Origin: Nipponacmea schrenckii
Taxonomy: Eukaryota; Mollusca; Gastropoda; Lottiidae
NCBI GenBank assembly: GCA_030562195.1
Contig: JAUJPP010000011.1
Coordinates: forward strand, 6,324,001-6,388,000
Direction of reading: 5' to 3'
Length of the DNA stretch: 64,000 nucleotides
Made by a program: the position numbers and the translations under genes. Shown one piece after another: positions 37,657-50,500 of the stretch. Under the pieces are notes generated by a model, which was not told the origin of the DNA, searched no databases, and worked only from the letters and a program-made list of their open reading frames with translations. The first letter of the stretch is position 1. Every line of letters begins with the position of its first letter.

Positions 37657-38491
37657 TTTTGAGAGGAACAGTGAAACACCAGAAGGGTTTTCTGAATGTT
37701 TTCACGCTGGTGTTCAATAGATAAAGGAAGTGAAATTGTTGGTCATGCGCGAAGTTGAGAATAAACCGGAAGCGAGTGTATCGTCCTTGACCTTTCAAAT
37801 TTTGACCAATGAAATTGCGAGGCGGTTTAATGGACGATAAATGTAAGATTTTTATAACTTTCTGTCAAATTATATTGAATAATTAAGATCGAATTGGGTT
37901 TTGCGTCTCACAAATTCGTTGCAATGGGGATATAAACTTATTTTATTGAATCAGCAACTTTTTGAAACTTTCAAGACATTGTGGCGAAAAATGACGGTTT
38001 AATTTCGATCACAAATCAGTTTCAGAAGTTCTGTATTGAAACTTGTCACTGCATGTTTCTTTTATAAAAAGACAACTCTACAAACATTAAGTCTATTTCA
38101 TCTTGTTAGTTTGTAAGGGCACGTCAATGCTCATGGTTAAATAAAATGGCGGCCTGTGAATTGAGGAATAAACTTTTGAAATAGGCCTACAATTTACTAA
38201 TTTGATAATATAATACTCATACTACTTTATAAATACAACCATGTGTTCTTCTGATAATATAAATTAAATAGAGGCAATGGGAAGAATGTAGGGACCGGTA
38301 AACTATTTTATTAACATTGACAAAATGTAAGCCTGTGATCATAGTCATATTCCATTCAATTTTTCATTGCTAATACATTAAGTATTTTGTTAGCCCAGTA
38401 CCTATCTGTACCCATCTGCTAACTATCTATTGTGTTATTAGCAAAAAGTTTCTTTCTGTAATGAGCACAGTTATTTTTGTTGTTTTTTCAG
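37657..38491. promoter_or_regulatory. Shared head-to-head promoter region of RPL5 (-) and CCDC18 (+)
   Basis: On the RPL5 side an ETS-like ACCGGAAG (37765-37772) and a ccaat box (37805-37809) lie about 110-150 bp from the RPL5 ATG. Minus-strand pyrimidine runs such as ACTTCCTTT near 37725-37733 could serve as a TOP-type transcription start. On the CCDC18 side AAAATGGCGGCC (38143-38154) matches a YY1-type initiator motif. The first non-coding CCDC18 exon must lie before the acceptor at 38491, but I could not fix its donor. CpG dinucleotides are more frequent here than in flanking sequence. Confidence 0.5.
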
Positions 38492-38513
38492 GTCACCCTA
38501 AATCAATGTCAGG

Positions 38514-41500
38514 ATGGAGGAAAATTTAGGTCCCATGACCTTGATGAAAAACGTTCAGGATTTGAGACAGAGACTAGCAGAAACAGAAAATAATCTGAAA
38601 AAATTAAATCGATTTGAAAAACTGGATTTAGATCAAGAATCTGTGGCATCTTCAAATAAGTAGGTTAATCAATCTTCCATGATTGATAAGAGCTTATTTA
38701 TTATACTGGCTTGTGTTTTGGATACACATTCCCAAACAGGAACACTTTCATAGAATAAAAGTTTTTTTTAAATGTTCTGTTTAATGTGATACTAAGTCTT
38801 TGAATGAACATAAAATAAATCCTTTCTACCATTTGGTCTTGATCAGACCTCTTGACATTGACCTTTTAAATATTATCCATATTCATCTACAGCTGGGTGG
38901 ACAAGAATACTGACAAAAGATGACTTATTCCAGTCCACAAAACTATCACTGACCAAAATTAGAACAGCTGTCCCTCATTCTTTTGCGAATGAAGGTTATT
39001 GATAATTATTGTTATTTTCAGTGAAGATTGTATCCGAAGAAGAGTTCAGAAATTAGAAGATGAGAGAAAGAGGATAGATAATAACAAAATAGCTGTGAAT
39101 CGTGATGGGGTTCTCCATGCCTCACTAGTTCGTGATAGTCGACCTGATCACGATGATATCACAGATAGAGAGAGTGTACGATCAGCTATTAGCACCGTTC
39201 CTGATTCTTATACTGGGTTTTTAGATAAACAGTTTCCTTCCAGTACTCCTACCAGTCAGAGGGTAGGTGGCCTTTCTCTGGTAATAATAATAATAAACTC
39301 TTGAATTTACATGGGTCAGAGTTAGGTCCTATATACAAGGGCATGGTCCTGTCTAACATCAGTCCATAGTGACAAACATATACTCTTTATTTTACATGGG
39401 TTAGAATTGGGTCCAAGACACAAGGAAGGACATTGTTGTGTTGAACATACAGCCCATGGGGGCACAATGTTGTTGAAAAAATGATTTTTGAGAGGGTTAA
39501 AGAGACCGCTAAAAAGGTTTATTGTCAAGCTATTGCGAACTATGTACTTATACCTTAATAGTCTCCTTTCTTGTATCATGGAAGTTTGTAAATGAGGTGA
39601 TCTTTAAACCTTTAAATTTCTTTAAAAGACTGGTAAAGCTGTAGGATTAAATCATGAAGATGAAGATAGCTACTATATTCAGGCTGGTGGAAGTCGTCTT
39701 AATAAATCAGGGAAAGACAACAATGATAAAGTTGTTAGACAAAATCAACGATTATTATCTGAAGTTGAAAAATTAGCTTATGAACTACAATCAGCCAATG
39801 CTAAGGTAGGGAAAACAGGCTCCTACTGTAAAACATAACAAATGGAGAACATGGAAAATTACACACCCTTAGTTAACCTAGAAGTGATGAAGGGTTTTAT
39901 TGTAATGGTGCAAGGGTCCTTGTATTTGGGTTTTTTGCATCTCAAAGTGTGCCACCGAACACCCATAGGTCATAATCTGGAGAAACCAACCTGATCCTCG
40001 CAATAGAAAAAGTATTGTTTCTTAAAGACTCAACTTTCAGTTGAATGCTGTTGGATTTGCATCTTGCTAACAGTCAATGCCATATTTATAGCTCTACTAA
40101 CACATATTATAATATATTTTATTGTATTTTAGATTCGTGAATTGACACGAGAGTTAAAATCAGGTCAACAGTCCATTCCTGACCTCGAAGATAAGGTGAT
40201 TGGACAGAAATCTGAAATAGTTGCTTTAGAGAAAGCTCTCAGGTTTGTTTTAAACTTTAAGTTGAATTCTTTAATGGATTGATTGATAAAAAATAAATAT
40301 ATATAGATATTAACTAATGTAGATATATCTATGTTTGTAAAGCTATACTACATTCAATAATTTTTATCTTATGATATGGAATCTGCCATTCCTGGTAAAA
40401 CTGTCTTGTAAATTCTATAGAATTGTATGAATAATGTTTTCTCTGCCATTCCTGGTAAAACTGCGTTGTAAATTCTAGAGAATTGTATGAATAACGTTCT
40501 CTCTTGTTGTTTAGTTATTAATATAAATATAATTATAGAAAGGCAGAAGAGAATTACGAAGAGTGTCAACGTAAACTAGGAACCTACGAGAAACATGCTA
40601 ATAAATCTCAGAATGAGGTTGACGAATTAAGACTACAGTTAAATAAAGAACGGAAATCACGAAAACAGTAAGTTTCTGTCAAATTTCACTGATGTCACTT
40701 AGTTACTGTGATGGGCCAATTGATGTGGTTATTTATCAGTTTTTGATAAAATTTAAATCATAAAGCTAGAGCTATTTTTTTTGCAGAATAGAAACCCAGC
40801 GTGATGAGGCACTACAGAATTTCCTGGAAGCTCAAGAATCCCTCGAAGACTATCAGAAAAAAATGAGAACTAAATTCCGACGGGTAAGAATAATCATTAC
40901 TGCATAAACTGTGGTAATCATTTCTAGAAAAAGACTGGTATTCCACTACTTAATAATTACTTACATACAGTTCTCAGTACAACATTATCTGAAATAAACT
41001 ATAGAAACCTATCTGTTCTGTCATTTCATATTATTTTACTTTCATCACACAAAAACAAATCCTACTAACATCTTTATAAGTATTTAGACAAGATCTTGTT
41101 TAAAATATTTCTATTATTAATTGATTATTAAAAAGTACCATGCCATGAATTATTGACTAAAGTTGATAATTACTACCTATTCTGTATGTGAAACAATGGT
41201 GTATATTATATATAAACAGCAAGAAGATGGTGAAGATTGTTTACGAGATGAATTGGACCAGGTGATATGTGAACGAGATGATTTAATACAACAGTTAACA
41301 ACTGTCAATATTACAGTGGAGGAACAGGAGGTTGAAATCAGGTTGGTTGGAATATTACCTTTCTGTCAGACACATAGATTCCAAATCACAATCAAAATAG
41401 TTTAAAATTTTATCTCTGACAAAAGAGGAAGCATGAAAAGGTCCAGCTCTTACCATTAATCTCTTAATTAACTAAATTAATTGACCAGTAGTGTTAGAGG

Positions 41501-44500
41501 TCTTATTGACTAAATGTGATTTAATTTTTTCATTATTTTTTTTTTAACTTCACTGACCTATACTTGATTTCCGGTGGAGCCTATTTGCAAATGGTCATTT
41601 TGGCAAGACTGCCAGTCATGACTGGCACATAGGGCCAAATCAACAGCCCTGGTCCAGCAGCTATCTGTACAGAAAGATGTCTGACTATATCACATCTTGC
41701 TGCTGACAATTGTTCAAAGTATGAAAATCTACTTTAGATCATCTGTTTCTGTATGGAGTTTAAGTTTCCAATAACAGGATTTGAGGACTTTAAATTAATG
41801 CCAATTAGGTATAGAAAATAAACCTAAATTTGATATTCATTCAATATGCTGCACAAAGCTTTGATGTGGTGTTTGGTTTTTATTCTTAATGTTGTATTTC
41901 AACAAGACTCATACATTAATTTTTTAAGGGGAATAATCACTATATTTCAGACGTCTTCAGACACTAGAAGAAGTTGAAGCTGAAACAAAACAGGAACTGG
42001 AAGATGAAAATACTGAAATGAGAAAACAGATCACCAAACTAACTACTAAAATAAGTAAGACATTGTTTTATTGAGAAATATATTAAATACTGGTGTTGTT
42101 GATATTGTCAATTGAGGCTGATATACTGTAATGGTATACAATTATACATGTACATTGACTGTAATATATACAGTATCTGTATTTCATATCAGTATACCTG
42201 TCATTCCTTATTTAATACCGATTACTAAATACATGTATGTCATTCCCAAAAAATATATATAAAATTATTAGAAAACTTTTTATCTCAAAATGTATCCATG
42301 CCAATTAGTTCTAGGTTGAAATAGATCAGTTGTCTGTAGATCTCTACCTAGTAGTGACACAGACTAAAATAGATCAGTTGTCTGAAGATCTCTACTTGAC
42401 TCACTTCAGTAGAGATACAGACTGAAATAGATCAGTTGTCTGAAGATCTCTACTTGACTCACTTCAGTAGAGCTACAGGCTGTAATAGATCAGTTGTCTG
42501 AAGATCTCTACTTGACTCACTTCAGTAGACACACAGACTGAAATAGATCAGTTGTCTGAAGATCTCTACTTGACTAACTTCAGTAGAGACACAGGACTGA
42601 AATAGATCAGTTGTCTGAAGATCTCTACTTGACTAACTTCAGAAGAGACACAGGCTGAAATATGTCAGTTGTCTGAAGATCTCTACTTGACTAACTTCAA
42701 TAGAGACACAGACTGAAATATATCAGTTGTCTGAAGATCTCTACTTGTCTAACTTCAAAGGAGAAACAGGCTGAAATATGTCAGTTGTCTGAATATCTCT
42801 ACTTGACTAACTTCAATAGAGACACAGACTGAAATAGATCAGTTGTCTGAAGATCTCTACTTGTCTAACTTCAATAGAGACACAGACTGAAATAGATCAG
42901 TTGTCTGAAGATCTCGACTTGTCTAACTTCAATAGAGACACAGGCTGAAATAGATTCTAAGTAACAATATGATTTAATTCTGTTTGAATATTTCTAACAG
43001 CAACTTAATAACAAACATATCTTTATAAAAAGGTTATAAAAAACTAATATTTGATTCTGTATCACATATTTTATTATGTTATTATGTTTATAGATAAACT
43101 ACAGAGTAGCAGTTCCGATCAAAATATGTTACGTGAGGAAAATACAAGGTTACGGCAACAACTTGATGAACAGGGGAGACAACTACAATTAGTACAGCAG
43201 GAAGTAGAAGAAAGTCGTACAATGCTAGTACAAATTGAACAACTAGCAGATGTACAATTATCGGTAGGTTTAATCATACTACTCTACAGTTATTTCAGAG
43301 CCTGAAACCTACATTCTCAGTGGTTGGTTATATCTGAACAGACTCCAACTGGTTTCAATTGAAGGGTATATTATTAGAAATTTTAAATAAAATATGGAAT
43401 CTTTTAGACACAGTTTTAAGATAAAAACCTTAGGCCTTTTTCTCAAAAGTTAAACATGAAAGTTAAAATCCAGAGTCCTTTTTTTAGAAAAACTTACTAA
43501 AATAAAATGCAGATTTTAAGAAATACAGTAATCTTATTGGATTTTTTAGTGATGGACCAATCACTTGACTGGAATACTAAAATAATCTTTGTTAAGATTG
43601 TAGATAAATACTATGATCTGATTGGTTAATTAAACTTTTTTTTAATTCGATTTTAGTGATTTGATACGTAGATCTATTCTGGTACCTACGAATGGACTTT
43701 TGAGATTTATCATCAATCTCTTGTTAAGATTCAAGAAAAAGGTTCCTGTTCAATGATTTAAGATTTTAGAATCAGGAAATATCAGTTTGTGTGTAGATTT
43801 AATCATAATGATGTGTTCCTAGTTTGAAATGTAATTTATTTATCTTGCATTTTGATAGCGAGATTATTCTGGTACCAACGACAGTGGACTCTCAGCCAGT
43901 TATCATCAACCATCTTTTACACGTAGAAATAGTGGAGGGGGCGGAGCTACTGTCACCTTTTCAACCAATCAACAACAAGATAAAACATCATCATCATCTC
44001 AAGCTGTCAAACCTATTGTCTCTCAGTTAAGGTACAACATTTTATTGCTCTTTTTAAGTTTTAATTGAGCCTGAAAGAACATTAAGTTAGCTCGGAGACT
44101 TGGATTCAGTAAGGTTTAAGACACAAAATTTAGTGGCAATGCAAAGTTAAATTGGTCAGTTGTCTGAAGATAACAGATTATGAAACTCTGAATAACAACA
44201 TGTTATAGGTTCTGTTTTAATACTTCTAATCTATCATGTTTATAATAACAGGGTAAAATTAGCCAAGAAAGATTCGGAAATTCAGCGTCTACAAGCTCTA
44301 CTTTATGAATACGAGGCTAATAATAACGCAAATTCTCTGGAAAACCTGAAATCAGAAATAGCTGAATTAACGCATATAAACAAAGAAAGTAAGATTATAG
44401 TTTATCTAGTTATATCCTGACTATCATCTAGTTATATCCTGACTCATCAAGGTTTATCCTGACTATCATCTAGTTATATCCTGACTCATCAAGGTTTATC

Positions 44501-47500
44501 CTGACTATCATCAAGTTATATCCTGACTATCATCAAGTTTATCCTGACTTCATCAGTTATATCCTATCATCAAGTTATATCCTGACTATCATCTAAGTTA
44601 TATCCTGACTATCATCAAGTTATATCCTGACTATCATCAAGTTATATCCTGACTATCATCAAGTTATATCCTGACTATCATCAAGTTATATCCTGACTAT
44701 CATCAAGTTATATCCTGACTATCATCTAGTTATATCCTGACTATCATCTAGTTATATCCTGACTATCATCAAGGTTTATCCTGACTATCATCAAGTTATA
44801 TCCTGACTATCATCAAGTTATATCCTGACTATCATCAAGTTATATCCTGACTATCATCTAGTTATATCCTGACTATCATCAAGTTATATCCTGACTATCA
44901 TCAAGTTATCACTTCCTGACTCATCAAGTTTATCCTGACTGATACATCAAAGTTATATCCCGACTATCGATCTGTTAAATTATCCTGACTATCATCTAGT
45001 TATATTCTGACTATCATCTAGTTATATCCTGACTATCATCTAGTTATATCCCGATTATCATCAAGGTTTATCCCGACTATCATCTAGTTATTCCCTGACT
45101 ATCATCTAGTCCTGAAATATTTTCACAATCATTTCACTTCCTGTCCAAAATAAATGATGAAGGACTGTTAAAATTAATTTCAAAAATTGTACTGAAGTAT
45201 TTAAGTCACCAATAATTTCAACCATTGTTGATATGACTGTCCATTGAAGACAAATTTTTACAATTTACTTCAGTCTTATTATTCAGTTAGCCTCGAAAAC
45301 TAACTTTGGTTGAAGGTGATGCAGTTTTCCTATCATCTGATTGATGAACCACTTAAATCAATTCTTAATTTAATTTCATTATCCTATCAGATTAGCTTAT
45401 TACCTTATACTTAAAATAAGGTACATGGTTGGATTTCTGATTTTTGTTTTATTATAAAAAGAAATTCTAATAACACCAAGAAGCTAAGAATCGCATTTTA
45501 TTTCAATCTTAAATTTCAGATGTACATAAAAATCGTGATCTAGAATCCATGATTAAACAATTAGAAACAGATAATGGAAGACTCCATCAACAAGTCACTG
45601 ATCTACGTCGTGATATGACAGATAGAGAGGGTTTTAACGTCTCCCTGGATACACGGCTGGCTCAGCGTAACTCTCAGATTATTGACCTACAGGAGGACAT
45701 CAATAAAAAATGTAATGAGATTAGTCAGCTTGAACGAGAGGTATGTCGGCCATCTTTAATTTTATCAAAGTTTAGATCAAGGGACTCACTTGAGGGTGAT
45801 TAATTTTCAAAATTAAGTTTGAGCTATTTGGGTGTTGTTTTAAGTTGAAGATCAGCATCTAACAAAAAGATTTGTAAACAGGTTGTCCTGCTATCAAGGT
45901 CACATAATATGGCTTCTATTTATCCTCTCATGATGGAAGTGCTTTACCGAGCATCACTATTGAAAAAGGTAGCTTTTATAGTAAAACGGATTTACTTTCG
46001 AGTTAGTTCTCAGTGATTCTTCTGAATAATAGAAATGCTTTACAAAACATACACTATTGAAAAGCCAGATTTTTATAGTTGGATATACCAGTAACCAACC
46101 TCTGATTAAAGAAAGAAACTGAAATCTATCAAATGTTCAAATACCATTCTACAATCTTTGTATTTATAGCTTCGTAAAAAGAATTCCCAAGTGTCTAGTG
46201 CTCAAGAACAACTGGATGAAAAGATGCGAGAATTATCGAGCCACATCGCCAGATCTAAACAACTAGAAGAAGAAATAATCAGTCGGGATGAAGAAATAAC
46301 TTCCCTGACTGACGAACTTAGAAAGATTCAATCAGAATTACAAAAATTACATAAACACAGTGAATCTCATAAACAGACCAGTTTAAACCAATGTCAGGAA
46401 TACCAGCGCCAAATAGATACGGTAACTAGGGTTTATTATTATTTTATTATTATTATTATTTATTTTTATTAGTAAATTATTATTTTTATTTATTTATTTA
46501 TTGTTTTATTTATTTATTTATTTATTATTATGATTAATTATTATTATTATATTTATTATTTTTATCTATTTATTTATGTATTTATTTATTAATTTATTTA
46601 TTATTTATTTCTTTTATATATATTTTTATTTATTTATTTATTTAAAGCTGGTCCACTCTATAAAATACTATACCTAGTTTACTGACTGGATCAAATGAGA
46701 AGTTAGATTAGAGAAATTTAACAGTGCCATCAAAATTTTTGTTTTTCAATTTTGAATGTATAACTTGTTAGTGCTATGTACTTTCAGCGTTGTGTATTTG
46801 TATTCTGTGTTGTTTATGTAAATGTCATCATAGATTTTTAACAAGATAGCACTCAATATAAATAATTATTATTTTATTTTTAGTTTATGTCCAAATTGAA
46901 AGAAATTGTATTGTTTTTACGTCTTTCTCTGTCTTTATCTGTAAGGATTAAATCTTGAACACCAGGATGATTATCAGCCACTAGGAGTTGAAGGTTTGAG
47001 TCTCTTTAAAGCATGAAGACTCTCTTAAAACCTAACCTACTCTTTCATCTAATTAACATTGGCTATAATTTCTGACTCATGTCATTGTTTAGAACTTGGA
47101 AATCACAAGGAACTGCTTACATTATATTAGGCTTCCTTTGCTCTTCTACTTTGACAATATATGATTTTAATAAATAATATACACTTTATGAATCTTACCA
47201 ATACCACTTGATACTGAACCTGATTACCATGACAATATATATATTCTAGTTACAAGATGATTTGGAACGTAAAACACACCAGAATAAACTCAACGAGAAA
47301 CAGCTACATAAAATCCAAGATGAACTCTCTAGTAAATCAGAAGCTTTAGATGAAATGGTGAAACATAGTGATCATATTAAACAGGTTAGTTGTTAGTTCA
47401 AAAATCCTAGTATCAATTTCTTTTGTCAGTCTACAAAATTACCTACTTACGACAAGATTCTCATTGAGCACAACAGAATTATAATTTATCAGAAGTTACA

Positions 47501-50500
47501 AGTGATTGTTGACAGTAATATAACTCATTGGTTATACACTCTATTTTGACTTTGATTATCCTACCATTCATAGTTGATATTAAGACATCAATTCTGTATA
47601 TCAGGCTGTGATTGGTTGAAATGAATGTCAATTGTACTTAACTAAATCTTGTTAGATTATAATGGAGACTGTAGTTAAAATAAAAAAAAAAAAAAACGCA
47701 AGTTTTGATCAAATTTTAATTAGATTGATTTTTAGTTGAAAATTATCACTATATCTGTTGTTTGAGTAACGCAATTCGATTTTACTGACTTCAGGAACTA
47801 GAGAACGAGAGACGGCAGAACATGATTCGATCAAACCAGATCGAAGGTCAACTGTCAGAAAAATCATCACAAATTCAGCATTTAGAATCAACGTTGTTAT
47901 TATGTCGAAATGAAATACATACACATCTTTCGAGTCTGGACGATTCGAAACGAGCTTTCGAACGAGAATTAACCAAGAAAAAAGAATTGGTAAGTTTGTT
48001 AATGGTGTCTTAACCTTCTTAAATTAGAGAGTTCTTTCTTTATTGTTTACATATATCTTTTGCTCTAAAAGGAGCTTTCCATTAAAAAACATAAGCATGT
48101 ATCATTTTTAGACAAATTTTCTTTTTCATCATTTTGCCATTTCATAACTGTCCTCTGACTGTAGAAATCAGAATATAAATTAACAGGAAGAGACAACAAT
48201 AATTATAGATATAGATAGAGACTTCTATTTATTCTTCTAAACACAATGTTTCATTACACATACAGGTAACGTTTCATTACACATACAGGTAATGTTTCAT
48301 TACACATACAGGTAATCTTTCACTACACATACAGGTAATGTTTCATTACACATACAGGTAATGTTTCATTACACATACAGGTAATGTTTCATTACACATA
48401 CAGGTAATGTTTCATTACACATACAGGTAATGTTTCATTACACATACAGGTAACGTTTCATTACACATACAGGTAATGTTTCATTACACATACAGGTAAC
48501 GTTTCATTACACATACAGGTAACGTTTCATTACACATACAGGTAACATTTCATTACACATACAGGTAATGTTCATTACACATACAGGTAACGTTTCATTA
48601 CACATACAGGTAACGTTTCATTACACATACAGGTAACGTTTCATTACACATACAGGTAATGTTTCATTACACATACAGGTAATGTTCATACACATACAGT
48701 AAGTTTCATACACATACAGGTAAGTTTCATTACACATACAGGTAACGTTTCATTACACATACAGGTAACATTTCATTACACATACAGGTAACGTTTTCAT
48801 TACACATACAGGAACGTTTCATTACACATACAGGAAGTTTCATACAGACGTTTCATTACACATACAGGAACTTTCATTACACATACAGGCAACGTTTCAT
48901 TACACATACAGGCAACGTTTCATTACACATACGTTTCATTTTAATGTGCAGTGATACTTCTAAATGTCATACAAGGAATAAATTACCAGTATGTATTATT
49001 TGATATAGCTGAGTGAGTTAGAAATAAAGAATAAAGAATTACAATATGAACTCCACGATATGAAACGAGAAAACCAAGATTTAGAACACAGTGTGTCAGA
49101 ACGTCAGGCCATGTTACAACAACAATCTTTACGTATCATAGAACTCGAGGATAGCCAATCAGACCTTTATAGACAGGTACGTAGTGTGTGTTGAGTTGTA
49201 AAGAGGCTTTTCTTAATTTTTTATGTGTATTGGCAACAGTGAGAGCATCGATTTCGATTTTTAATCAGACACACAAAACTTTTGTGATTGTGAAAAAATT
49301 ATAAAAAAACTTTGTTGTAAGCTTCAAGACCCAATTCTTATGTTGGTTAATGTGTTTCAATCTGGTTGCTATGACGAGATCATTTTTCCACATTATTGCT
49401 GTGAACCAGCTGTTGAAGAGTAAAGAATAAGTGTGTATTTCTACTATATTACTATTTAGGTATCAAGTCTAGAACAAGAGTTATTAAAGACACGTGGTTC
49501 TAGTCAACTAGAGATTGTAGAACTAGAGAGAAAGTTAAACAGTGCCTGTAGTGAACTAGAGAATAAAACAACTAATCTGAATGATCATTTACAAGTTATC
49601 AGGTAGAATTTCATGATTCATTTTCTTGATTGAGCCCTTGATCATCAAAACCCTCGTACAGAAACACTGTAACAACATGTCTCTCTATATTCACCAGAGT
49701 AAAATTCAATTAAAAGGTCACTTTCACAATGCAAGAAAGGTGACTACCACAATCAAAGTATAATTACAAAGTTTGTATCAGCTTGAGTTTCTACTAATTC
49801 TTGAATATTTGAATGATTCTAGAGACTATCAAGAAGAAAAAGAAGAATTGCTGAGTGAATTAAAGAATTTAGAAGATAAATTAGAGAAATCAGAGAAAAA
49901 CAGGAAAGAATCAGCCCCGAGAATATCACAGCTTGAGAAAGAGATTCGTGATTTACGAGTCCAATTAGAACAAAAGTTAGAAATAAGTGAGTAGCCATCT
50001 TGAATTGATTTATAATTTGTTGTTTACCTTTATTTCCCTCCCTGATATGATTTAGGTTCAGGGTTCAATACCAGTATAGGTCAAGATAATACCTTCAGAT
50101 TTTCCACCTGTTTTTCTCTTGTTAGTGAGGTTATACAATCTACATGCTGTGCACATTAAAGATGTTTAAGAGCAGACTAATGCCGTTATCCTGGTAACAT
50201 TTCTCTCACTGGACACAGCATGGTGCTGTGTGTATTCCAGTTAGAGTAGTAGGTTGTAGGGAGTAGGATGTTATTCCCTGTTTTATGAAATAGACTAAGA
50301 GCTATGTTTGATGTATTTCAGTCAGTGATTTTGAACAACAGACTAGTAAAAGAGAAGATGATATGAGTGAACAACTACAGCTAGTAGCTGGTCGAGATGA
50401 TTATATTAAAAAATTAAAGGTAAAAAAACAATAATCATGAGTGGCGCAGTTTTTGATTTTATTAGAAAATTCCAATCTTTACAAAATTCTACTTCCACAT

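Noticed and set aside
38506..38529. ATG at 38506 as CCDC18 start
   Set aside because: It reads into TAG after seven codons; the ATG at 38514 opens the long spliced frame.
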